Assembly: GCA_964035795.1 (NCBI GenBank)
Contig: OZ038320.1
Span: 26,791,705 to 26,855,704, forward strand
From: Pterobdella sp. o SKG-2022
Lineage: Eukaryota; Annelida; Clitellata; Hirudinida; Piscicolidae
DNA: 64,000 bases
Direction of reading: 5' to 3'
Of this stretch, positions 22,646-35,100 are shown in pieces (position 1 is the stretch's first letter; each line of letters starts with the position of its first letter). The notes under the pieces were generated by a model that saw nothing but the letters and a program-made list of their open reading frames with translations, did no database searches and was not told where the DNA came from. The translations under genes were made by a program, and so were the position numbers.

Positions 22646-25600
22646 CTGCAAATATTCATTAAGATTGTCATTTTATTAAAATTACTTCAAATCCATTTCC
22701 AAGAAATCCCATTTAGATATCAATTAGAAATTTAAAGCGCTAGTAGGCAGCCCCAAAGAGTTGTAAAGGATACATTGCTACCAAATGCCACCCTGAGCGG
22801 ATGGAATAATCATCATAAAACTTTTCAATAATCCCCAATTACGCCTTCGAGCACCTTTCGAGCTTTCATTGACTTTTTTAAAGCTTTCTAAACACAAAAT
22901 TCAATGTTTAATGAATCCTCTTTCATGAAAGTTTATTCAAGGAAAACGTGCGCGAGTGTAAAACTTGAAAATGAAGAAAAATCTCAAAATAATAGTATTT
23001 TAATGATTACAATATTGAGATCGTACCGCCTATTAAGAAGCAACGTCGAAGTTAATCTCTCAAATCTCTCAATCTAACCTTTTCATTTAGCTACATAACT
23101 AAAAAAACAAAATAGAATTGAAAAAAATTATTTTTTCAATATAAAAAAATTGTTTATTTTATGAGAGGCTTGATTCTCATCAATCTACAATAGCTGCAAA
23201 TTCAAAAAACTTAGCACTTGTTTACTTTTGAGGTAGTTTTCACTTTAAAAATCTGCGTTTTCAGGTTATTCAAACAAATTCTATCAAACCAATCAAACTA
23301 AATGTTTCAAATAGCCAATTATTTGTCAAACTTAGTTTTAACCAATTTATCGTCAAATTTTTCTTTCAAAATATAGTTTAAAACCAAAAGCCCAGAAACT
23401 TCCATGACAGCTGAAGTTGAAAACATTGAATTTTTCCAAGTATAATACCAGTAGCTTTGTTCAAACTGAATAATGTATATCCACTAATCAGTATAACATG
23501 TCTTATAATGATTCTATTTTGCCTCAAGTGATTTTATTTTCCAAACGTTCGAGCCTTGTTTCACGATATATTTGAAAAAATTCTTTATTGTTTACACAAG
23601 TACTCAATCAAATGATGAATTTTGCTCTATCTGTTTTTATTGAATCAAAAAATTTTTATTTTTCATGTTTTTGAATCTTAAAAAACTTTTCATAGTTCAA
23701 ACTTTTGAACACTTTTGATATACACATCAAGTCAAAATACATTTTTCCAAACCATCAACCAATCAGCCTCTTTTTAATTATTTTTATTATCTTATCTTTC
23801 GGATTTCACTACAGCTGTAAAGTTGCATTAGCTTCATTAACTTGAAAATTATTTCTTCAAAGTTTTATGAAAACGGGCACAATAAAATATACATCTAACT
23901 GAAAAAATATCAATAAAAGGAAGTATTATGAAAGACGTAACAATGAAGCAACAACTAATCAATAAGACAATTATAAAATATTCCCAGAAAAACCTATTCA
24001 AAGCATTTTTATGCTTTGTGGAAAAAATATTTTTGAATTGATAAAAATGCCTTTAATTTGCGTAGAAGCATAAATAATGGTGGTGAATAAAGGGCACAGC
24101 CGCAGAAGTACAGTGGTGTTCACTACCGCAGAAGTGCAGTGGTAAGCACAATCCAAAGCAATTACTTGCCAGAATGTCTTTTTAAAACCTGGGTAGTGTT
24201 GTTTCTATTGAAAAAATATCTCTGGAATTTGTTGAATTTTTAAACAATTTATTTAAAACACTTGTTTGAAAATTTTCGTTTTTTAGCATTTTAACCTTAA
24301 AATTTTTGTTTATAGCCTCTGGTGAAACAGTTTTCTCCTTTAAAATTAAGAAAAAAAATAATATTTAAAATTGACATTCTTCGCATGTATTTAACATTTA
24401 CTTTTGACTAAATGAAAGCATTTAAAAGCAACTTTGTAGTTATTCTTCAAATAAGACATTTCGACTATTCAAGAAAAATTTTGACATTAATGCACTTTTT
24501 AAAATTTCACTTAAAACAAAATTCTTTTTAAAAATCTCTTCTTCTTGTACTTTATCATATGTGGGAGCTATAACTTTGAAAAGTTTTTGATTTTTTGTTC
24601 ATAGTTTAATTTCCACCAAGCGCTTTTTGCTTAAAAAATAAAGATGGAAAACAAACAAAACCAGTAAACTAAAACTAGATCACAAGCTAGGAAAAAGTTA
24701 CAAAAGATGGCTGAGATAACAAAGTGACGTTTTAATTTTTATTTATTACTAAATGATTGTAACAACAAGCTTCTTTACTGCCACGTAATCATTATCTGTG
24801 TTTTTATTATTCTCTATGAAAACAATCATCTTTCAACAGTGTGAATATATGCTTTATAAAATGTAACTTTTTCTTATCTCTGTTTCCAATATCATTTATC
24901 ATTCATCGTCATGCACATTTTCTCAAAAAAAAGCATTGTTCTGTCGGTCGTTTCAATTCCTGTAGACTATAACTTCGAAATAAATATATAATTTGAAGTT
25001 CCTTGATAAGATAAGTTCGAAGAAAATTAATGAAAAAAAGTTTTTAAAGTCTTGCATCGATGAAACTCCTACCATTACTCCTCAATGTAACTATCGACAT
25101 TTGGTCATCTCTGCAAAAAAAAATTGCCACATGCACGTTATGATGCGTTGAGAATGATGTTTTATAAAAGTCAAAACAACTAGGTAACGCATGAAACAAA
25201 TAATTTTAAATATAAATACTTCATTTAATCGTTTATTTTCAGTCATAAAATAAAATGTCTGAAAATTTTACATGCTTTGAGAATCGATCAAAAAGGTATT
25301 ATGGGAGGTTATAATGTTAGGTTGTTTGCTTCGGCACGTTTGAAAGGCTTATAAACTTCAAATATCTTGTACTCGCCTTTATCTTTTCATGTGATGAAAA
25401 CTTATAGAAATCATTTGAAATGATTGCTGATAAGACCAACTACTCAAGATTACAGAATGCCAGATATGGGTTAATCACACTGTATATTCTCTTCAAGAAT
25501 GTTTTATGTAAAATATGCTTAACAGTTTTTTGGGTTTTAAGCATAATATTGTATCCAAAAATATTTTTTTTAAATCTTTAAAAATCTCTTAAAACTATAT

Positions 25601-26440
25601 TCAGAAAATTGAAACCTTTTTAGTATTATATTTTTTATTATGAACCAACAAATGTTCCTAGAAACCATTTGTAAGTTCGAATATCTTCCTAATTTCTAAA
25701 GAAATTTACTTTTGTATTCAAATAAAGAAACTGTTTTTGTTAGAAGATTTTTTAGTTTTGACTATTTTTTCATAAATACTTTTCCAATCATTTCTCCAAA
25801 TCAGGCTCTGAAAAATAGTATTTTCTGTAATTTTCTAATGATGAATAATCACAATCTTTGTTGCAAACGTCGAAAAAAAATTCAAAATTTTCTTGCAGCG
25901 CTGTTAAGTTCATGTGTAATTAATTAATCTTTGCCAAATAATTTCAAATTTAACGCTATTTTCAACACTAGAATATTTTTGTTGTTTTCAAATTGGCAAT
26001 GAAATTCCTGGATTTTTTAAATTAACGTTGCTTCTGAATGAAATAAAAGTTTTGAACAATGGCAGTTGATATTAACTTACAAATTTCGTCTAATGATTAA
26101 AGTAGAAAAAGCTTCCTGTTGATTGGGTAATGATACCGAGTACAATGATTTATCAAATATCGTTCAGTTAATTTTTATATGCCATGCTTTAAGCAACGCT
26201 CAAAAGATTTCCAAGTTTCTGAAACTTTTGCAAATTTGTGCAATTCTCTTTGTGATTAAGTGGATAACTGATGAATAAACTGATGCGAGAGTAACATTTG
26301 AAATTATAGAAGCACATACAAGCTTGTATGAAAATACATATAAGAATGATGGATAGATATTTTAACGGAGGTTAAAGTTTGTGATAAGATAAATAGACGA
26401 AATACATTTATTTGAAAAAAAAAAAGAATTTTTGCGCCAA
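22646..26440. other. No confident gene; intron or intergenic
   Basis: AT-rich. Contains an exon-like island at 22735-22795, a short GC-richer tandem duplication at 24100-24151, and otherwise background sequence. Confidence 0.5.
24100..24151. repeat. Two-copy 26-base tandem duplication
   Basis: Units 24100-24125 and 24126-24151 both begin ccgcagaagt and share 21 of 26 positions by hand comparison. The second unit ends in a splice-donor-like GTAAGC. Confidence 0.75.
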
Positions 26441-26524
26441 CAAAATGCTGAAGTTGCCATGATGGAAGTGGGAGATAGGAGCTAAAGTGGAGGGAAGACG
26501 AGCGACTGAATGCTGAAAAATTAA

Positions 26525-26601
26525 ATGAAGGAATATAAAACAGAAGCTGAGCTTTATCGCGGTGTTAAAGACGCCCTGGGCAAACGAATGGCATCCTTGA
26601 G
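26525..26601 (+). CDS. Candidate plus-strand first coding exon overlapping an inverted repeat
   Basis: ATG at 26525 directly follows an in-frame TAA and opens MKEYKTEAELYRGVKDALGK then RMASL, with two bases left before a strong donor (GAG|gtgagc, 26602). The codons and GC level are unlike the surrounding DNA. However, 26551-26560 (GCTTTATCGC) and 26606-26615 form a perfect 10-base inverted repeat spanning the donor, so the segment may be a structured RNA or regulatory element instead. Confidence 0.3.
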
Positions 26602-26615
26602 GTGAGCGATAAAGC
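26551..26615. repeat. Perfect 10-base inverted repeat, 45-base loop
   Basis: Arms 26551-26560 and 26606-26615 are exact reverse complements. The loop can form a small GGUGU/ACGCC hairpin (one G-U pair). Confidence 0.85.
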
Positions 26616-26640
26616 CAGGTGGGTTTATATGCTGAAATTT

Positions 26641-29600
26641 TACTAGAAATTAACTAACGCTTGATGTTTTGTAGATTTATCAACTTACTTTGGCACAAAG
26701 ATTAATTTGACGTGGAGTTTTTAAGAGGTTTTGTGGTAATATTTAGTTTCGCTTGAGTTTCGCTTAAGTTTCTCTCGGGTTTGGCTGATAGAAAATTTAT
26801 TTTTTTGCTTCCATCAAGATTATTAAAATTTAAATGAAAAATCGAAAAAAAAATGCTTTTATTTAGTTATTTAAAGTTGAAAAAAGTATCTTTAACACTA
26901 TAAATTATAGTGAAAAATTATTTTTCGTTTAAAAACTGCATTAAGCTCAATTTCAATTTTGCACTCAAACGATTCATATCATCCAGGTAACAGGCATCAC
27001 GGATACTTCTGCATGCTCGTGCCTAAATTTTTCGAGTTGTCAATAAATCTCAATTCTTTTTTTTCATTCCATCCTTGACCTACATTTAATTTTTCATGAA
27101 ACCACATTATTGGGTAAAATTTTAGTTTTACAGTTTTACCTAAAAGCTTCTCCTTTCCCATGGAAGCTGAAATCTTTGGCAATTATTTGCACGTTTTGTT
27201 TTCACAATTAGCCATTGCAAATTTTGGTATGACAATTCAAATGAAGCGTTTGTTCAAAAGTGGAATTTGAATTATAAGATCTCCACGTCTCTCAGTTACC
27301 GAGCCTTTGAATGGCAATAATAACAAGCTGTCTATTTGTTTTATCGTTTATATACTTCTCAATTCCGTGTTTAAGGATTTAGGCCTTCAATCACCAATAT
27401 ATTTACGTATTCCTTCATTCATCCATCGATTCATATATCCATCCATTCATTCATTCATCCATCTATCCATCTAACCATCCATTCATCCATCTATCCATTT
27501 ATGCATTCATCCTCTAACTCATCCATCCATCTATAAATCTACCCATGAATCCATCACTTCATCCATTCATCTATTCCCCTAGCTATTTCTTTATTTATAT
27601 AACAATTTCTTTATCTTTTCGTTCACCCATCCATCCAACGTTCCGATAATATATGTTTATTCATCCATTCATTTAACTTTGCATCCATCTACCCAAATCA
27701 AAATTCCCATCCATTCGTTCATTCAATACCAATCTATCCAACTATCTGCTTTCAAAACTTCCATCACTCACTCTTGAATACATTTCATTATGACAAATCA
27801 CCTCGGACTATTGTGTGTGCATTGTTAACGATGCTTCAAAATCATTGTCACGACTTATAGAAAGATTTTAATTCGTCAGACAATGATTGAATTTGCAGCA
27901 CTGTGATCAAGCTTGTTTTCAAAATAATTCAAATGAATTCTATTTAATAAAGTTCTTGTACAATTAATAGTGCTTGGAAAAGCTGTGAAAGTACACAGTT
28001 ATTGTGCCGCTGTATCGATCCTTCCTCGTAAAATCTCACCCTACTCGTGAGTAGAATTAATGCCCACAACTATCACCACAAAACAAGCAAACAAACCAAA
28101 TAACACCAACATGATTTAAATTAAAAAGATGGTAAAAGGTTTCAATACATTTTACTCAAAATAACTTAAATTTAACTATTTTCGATTGGAAAATTCACAT
28201 TACACGGTGAATAAAGTTCGAACCTCTCCTTCATGATGTGTTGTGAGCTATTGGGTCACGAACCTTCGAGAAGCTTTTGATGATATCGAAAACTGATTTT
28301 TGAGTTCGTCTATATATGATATCATGCGAAACGTCAATATTTATTTAACTGCTCGCCATTTGATTGTATTACCATAGCAAGAACATGAAGTTGTTTTATT
28401 AAATGAACCTTTGATCCCTGTAGATGTTACGTTCTGAGACAAATATTGAAAATGCTTCAATTAAATGCTTGTATTAATTATCTACCTACAAGATGAGAAG
28501 GGAATTTTTTTCGACTCACTGAAAGCTCAGAAGTATGATTGATAGTCAGAAGTGAAAAAAACTCATCAGCATCTACGCGTAAATAAATCAGAAAAATAAA
28601 TCAACACGGAGAAATCTCCTGTTTTCAAAAAATTTAAACTATTCTCATATATTTAAAACAAAATTCACTTTATTTGATTGTTCGATTGAATTGATGTAGA
28701 CAATTTGAAATATTTGATTAACGGCGAAACTCAAATTATATTTCAAATTGAATAATAAAACACATCAAAAATGTGATAAATTGAAACAATCCGATCAAAA
28801 CCTTTTATAAATTGGTAAAACTTTTTTGTGTTGAAAATCGCATTGGGTTTGTGATGAATACGAGTAAGGAGTTGCTAGGAACGGGGGTAAGCGGAGGTTT
28901 TGATTACTGGTCATATATGAAACAATCATTCACCAGCGTTAAGCACTGCAAAATTTTGCGACTTCACATCAAAGTCAGGCAGTAACAATGTGGTGATTAG
29001 GAATTTTTTGTTTATATTTCCTCGTGACTTTAAAATTCCATTACTTTTAATCACACTTATTTCCTCGAGTTTAATTATTTATTCGTTCGAGAAAATTATT
29101 TTTGAAATTTTAATAAATCAAAACTTTTTTTAATTATTTTTAGCCAATTTAAAAGCATTACGTAAACGTGAACCACAAAAACAATCTCATTGCCTTCTCT
29201 CCATTTATCTGTCTTTCACCATGGTGAATACTAATTAAGATTTTGTCTGTTCTGTTTGTTTCGTTTTTTTGTTGTTCGTCTTTTTCACGCATCAGCAATA
29301 ATTACTCTTTCAAACTTCCCACCTATGACCATCACACCATACCAGATTTTTTATTACCTTTTGTTGCTTCTATCATATTTAAAATAATCTTTCAATCTCT
29401 ACTATTGAAATATATAATTTTGCTTTTTAATTAAGCCGTTTTAAAAGTTGGATTTCATTTATAGAAGTTTTTTCAATCTCTCTTGTTATGACTGCTATTT
29501 TATTAATTATGGCGCAGGAAACACTTAGCAGTTCATCAAAGGCGAAATAACTATAATGAAAGATGCGTGTGCAGTTGTGTGTTTAAATTTGGGTGATGAT

Positions 29601-32100
29601 GGTAACGATGCTGTTCGCAGTGATGTTAAATAGAGATAGCAAAAAAATTAAAAGCATATAATTAAATTTATAAATTAATGGCATGAAAGGGAATTACTCC
29701 ATCGATAAATAATTTAGGAATAAAGTGAATGAGAAGTTGCAAAAGGAACTATAAGAATATTTAATTCAACCATAAAAATTAAACGAATAAGAAAAGGTAG
29801 CGAAATAAGAGCATTAAAAGGTTAAAAAACTAAGGTGTGTATGAAAATGAATCGGGTGATTGTATTAATGACGTTATTTTGTGCACGAAAATTTTGCTGC
29901 AGTGAATGAAAACTTTGAAGCATTGTGGTGCCTTTTATTAGTCGTAAAGAAAATATAAAAGTTTATGAGTTGTGAAAAATTGAAAAAATGCTTGAAAAAT
30001 TGTCGAATAAACGCACACGTGAATAGGCAAGAAGATAGAAAAAAGATAGATGGATGATAGAAAGATTGGTGAATAAATAAAAAGCAAAATGCGAAATAAG
30101 TAACATTGGCAAGTATTGAAAAAGGATATTTCAACATTGTTTGATTAAAAGCCAAACACAATGAAAGATGAGCAATTAGATTTGACAAATTTGTCAGCAC
30201 TTTTCAATGAGGTGTGATGAAAAATATAAAAATATTTCTCAAATGTGGTATAATAGTGTTACATTCAACTGAATGCAGTTAACTTTGAATGTTTACTGCT
30301 TTTTTGTCACTAATTTCATCTGTGTTTTCAGTTTTATGTTTTGAAGCTATCTAAATGAACTACTGTATAGTTATTATTTATGTTCATATTTATAGGTTAT
30401 GAATATATTATTAGCAATATAACTTTATTTTTTTCTACTCAAACCTGTTAAAGTTTTTTCATTCAAAGTAAATTGAACTTCAATGAAATCTTTAACAATT
30501 CTTGGAACAATACCCTCAAAACAAACATATATATAGATGGGTATATATAAATGTAATAAAGCTTTAATATCCAATAAATATGGGCTAAAATTTAAACTCA
30601 AACTGTGTTAGGATTTGTATCAAAACGTCCTCTCAAGCCTATAATAAAATATTTATGATTTAAATAAATTTTGCCATGCAATAAATTCAAATAATAAAAA
30701 AGATGATAAATTTTTCAAATAAATTTTGGAAATTCTGAATATGAATTCAACTTTACTGCATAAAATACTCATAGAAAATTGAAATACTCAACAAATTCAA
30801 CCTTCTGAAACTAATAGTAAAATTTATTTTCCATTAAATTTCTAATTGACATTTTGATCCTTGCTTCATTCCATTTATTCGCTAACGTAATTTATTACTT
30901 CTGAAAAATTCTTTTTTAAAAGTTACTTTTTTTGATAAGTGCTTCACACATACCATTAAAGCAAACGTGGTTTCAGGCCGTTTGAGTTTTTGATAACTTT
31001 AAAGCTTTAAATTTAAAATTACAGTTTTTCCTAAGACTTCTTAAAATAATTTTCAGGTGCATCTTGAAAATTTATTTTCAATTATGAAGCACGTCAGCAA
31101 AGTGCTATGCTAATTTCTAGTACATTCGACTTTGTTGTTTGTAATTAAACAAAAATATCCTACCAAAGCTTAAAGAAACTTCACAAACAACCCCTAAAAT
31201 TACAGATTAAACATGTTAGCAGAGCTCAACACAAAGACAAAACCTCCACCGACTCTTCTCGGCACCAAAATCGGCATTGTTTTATATAGCCCAGTAAAAC
31301 AAGCTTCTTTAAATTTTTTTTGAGCTTAACGATACAATGAAGAGAAACGTTTGAGTGATTAAATGTGAAGATCCCTAGAAGCAGGCCTCATTGATATATG
31401 CCACGGATGTAATACAAATAATTGTATAAACTACTATCTATTTTGTTATTATCCATTTTTATTATTATTTTTTTTTTTTCATGATGAAATCATTCATAAG
31501 TTAAAATAAGATTTTTGCAACACTTAGTAATAATTCTAGATAAAGTTAAACCAGTTCTAGTCAAAGTAAAATGAGTAATATAAATTTTAAGTGTAAAAGC
31601 AGATTACTTAGTAAAATATCACTAATATTTTCTTTTGTCAAAGAACTTAAAAATGTTGGTTATTATTGATACAATGGATACCAAAGTTACAGCTAACCCA
31701 AAAGAAACTCAAATAGATGCTGTTTATGACTGAGAAATATTCCAATATTGAAACAAATTAACCTTTTACGAAATATTTTCAAGCGCATAACTTCCACTCA
31801 ATACTAAATCAATTTTATCTCCGAGTCTAATCTTTGAGTTTATACTCAGAGATTACAACCTTTCTCAGATACTTTTGGTGCCATGATAAAAAAGGATACT
31901 TCAAACTAATGAACGCTTGTCACGATGATTAACTGTCATTTAATTATTTAATTAACCCTAAGTAATTAATCAAAACTCAATTGTCTCTTTTGAAGATACT
32001 ACTGGTGAGCTATTTATCAATTCGATGCTTTTATACTTTCTCATATTAGTCTACATCGACTTTACTTTTATAAAGGGTTTATTTGATGTTATTTTTTGTT
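26641..32100. other. No confident gene; AT-rich with tetranucleotide tract
   Basis: Contains the degenerate CATC/ATTC tract at 27.4-27.75 kb, a perfect CTACTC-GT-GAGTAG palindrome at 28041-28054, and GC-richer patches near 28.87 and 29.55 kb without a convincing exon. Confidence 0.5.
27411..27740. repeat. Degenerate ATCC/ATTC tetranucleotide repeat
   Basis: Interrupted runs of catc, attc and atcc over about 330 bases, more decayed than the 12.7 kb tract. Confidence 0.85.
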
Positions 32101-32113
32101 ATTTTTTTATCAG

Positions 32114-35100
32114 ACGGATGTTGTCTAGCGTGATGGCGTGGAGCAAGATTAAATGTTTGTAGAGAGTAATGAGAATGGTAGGGGAAATGAGTGTTGGAAT
32201 GGTGGGTGTGGAAACTTTTTTCAAGAAATTCAAAAGCAAATTAAAAAAATGATTTATTACTTTTTGAAATATTTAGAAAAATAGCGTTTATCATATAAAT
32301 TTATCATATTTTTTCCAATAATGAAAATATAATTGAGATTATGCTGAAACAAAACTTTGATAAAAATGATGTTCATAACAACGAAAAAGCGGAAGTAATG
32401 AAAATAAAAGAAGTTAATGATGATATTGATATTGTTGATGAAAGAGTAGCAGAGGCAATAAAAAGTTATTAATGAAATGGAATTCTGAAAAGATAAAGCT
32501 TCAGCGGTCTTAATGCACAAATTGCTATGCTGTGCTTATACTTGAAATACAAAAGGATAAATATCAAAAATAGCTGTGTCAGAAAGCATAGTTGAGGGTA
32601 AAATTAAGTCTGAATAAATCATTTGTATGCATGAATCTTGTTACTTTTTGCATGATTCAGATGCTTATATTCTGAGCGCTTACGATAAAGTAATCATTTT
32701 TCAAGCATAAATCAAAACTTTTAGAAGTGGTATGGAAGTATACCTCTATAAAAGCAATTTTACAAAAAAATTTTGACAAACTTTTCAAAACACCAAATTC
32801 CAATTTAGTCGTGTATGTTGAATTTATCTACCGAGTTTCACTTAACAAAATAATGCAATATCCAGAAAAACTCATTACTCTCGTAAACTCTCACATCGGG
32901 GATATATGTATTTTGGCATGTAAGAAATTTCTCGAAAAACATGAAAACTTCAGACAAATTTTAATTACTCGCATTGTTTAGTTAAAGGAACACGAAGGTA
33001 AAATGCGCCTTTTTAATCAATAGACAGGCAGGTAAAACAATTACGGTTGTTGTGTATTGTTTGCGACGTTACAGCTCAAACCTTGAGCTGTTTCAATCAT
33101 CTGCACTTTCAATTCTCCATGTTAGTACAAACTATTTCTTTCATATTTGTTTCTGAAAAATTGCTTGAAACAAAAGAAAGATGGAAACTTGATTTAACTT
33201 GTGGTGTTTTGAATTTTTAAAATTTATTTTTTATAAAACAACTAATTCAATACAAGTAGTGATATATTTGAATGCTGCTTGGGTAGTAATTATTACTTAG
33301 GTTTTATTCAGTTTGAATGAAACTGAAACTATAGGGGACTGTACTCTTGACATGTCTGTTTATGAAAACACATGATACAGATTTATTATTACAGAGATTC
33401 AATTGGGGTTGCGAAATATTTGATAATGATTTAAAAATTTTTATCTGCATTTTAAGTTACGAAGTTTTTAAGGGATTTTGCTCATGACTGTTTTTTAAGT
33501 TTTTTACTTGAATATAATAAAACTTAAATAAAATCAATTTTTGATAAAACAGCTAAACTTTAACTTTTGATAAGTTTGAACTTTTAAAAAAAAATCTCAA
33601 ATGCTGGTTATTACTAGAATTTAAATTAATATATTAAAAACATTAGAACCTAATTTAGAAATAGTCAGAGCTGGAGAAAGATAGAGAATTAAAGCTTAAG
33701 TTATAAATCTATATACCACACGGACTCAACAACGTTTTTGGACTCAGCCTCTCACACCTTTTGGATCTTTTCTCCACAAAACCATACTTTTTTTTTGTTT
33801 TGTTTATCATTATTTTCTACACCCTCAAAACAGCCAAAAAAAGTGATTAAAATCGCATATCAAACTGGAATTTCAAAGTTTACGAATAGAATCACTAGCA
33901 GTTTCTTATTATCAACTTTCACTATTATTATCCCTTTCCTTTGGAACCCTTTAACTAGCCAAATAATTCTTGAATTTCAATGAAAATTTTTATTTGTGTA
34001 GACAGCAAGCACCATTCGAACTATCACTATGATATTTTCTGGGAACTTTCTTTCACACAATTCCTTTATCCATCTATTCCAACGACCAGCCTATTGTTTA
34101 CTTGGCGTCTTTTTCATTCAGCACACAAAAATGAGTGATAGATGAAAGCGTTTAAGTTTTGACATACATCATCATCTACCAGTAAGCCTCACGTGGGATC
34201 CAGTTGAATCACTATTTGTAATTAATAAAAATATTATGACAAATTGTTTGTGATTATTACTGATTAATAAATAGATTATTGCATTAAAAACATTTATTTA
34301 AAAAAATTTCTTATGTTTAGAATATTTTTCTAATGCTTTATTCGCTTGTGAAAAAGTTGAACGAGTCATAAAAGCTTTAGTGTTTATGAAGTAACATCAA
34401 ATCCATAATTTCCAGGCATCATAAGGGATTAGCTTATGTTTTAAAATAGTTATATCGCGTGAGCAACCTTGAATTATAATAATTTGCCTATATCTAGATA
34501 ACTGTTCACATTAGCTTATTTTTTCTGTTTTGAAAAACCTAGGCTCCGTGATTAAATTTAGAGACGATAAGAAATTTCATATGAAAACAAAAGAAACTCG
34601 GGTTTAAAGCTTTTGAGAATGGCGAAGACTTTAACAGGGGCCTAAAGTGGGTTTTAACTTTTTAATTCAAAAAATAATTGTTTGCATTTCATTTTTTCGG
34701 TTAATTTCAAAACTGTATTGAATTTTTATCAGTTTCACTTTTATACACTTAATGGAAAAAATTTTCCGACTGCACTGTTTGAAATTCAAATTCCATTTAT
34801 TTTATTAATCGTTCATCATTGCAGTTTTTATTCAAGCTGATCATCAATCAGAAACTTTCAACACAAGCTTCATTTCGTCTTTCAATTTTGTCGAAAAATC
34901 TCCATTTTTGATTAGAATTTCTTCAAAATCTTTTTTTTCATTTATATCATTATTTCATTACAAAGTAAATCTATTGTCAGTCGTTTTAAGTATAACATTA
35001 TCCTTTTACGTTATCGTATACTTGTTACTACCTCATAAATTTTTATAACGTCCCCTTGTTTGAAATTTTAAAATCAATCCATTTTTTTTCATTCTAATCA

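Noticed and set aside
28200..28235. tRNA-like TTCGAA core (agttcgaacctc)
   Set aside because: No matching A box, acceptor stem or anticodon arm at the correct spacing on either strand.
29874..30200. 108-codon minus-strand open frame
   Set aside because: Phe/Ser/Leu-rich composition expected from AT-rich background; no splice sites or GC change at its edges.
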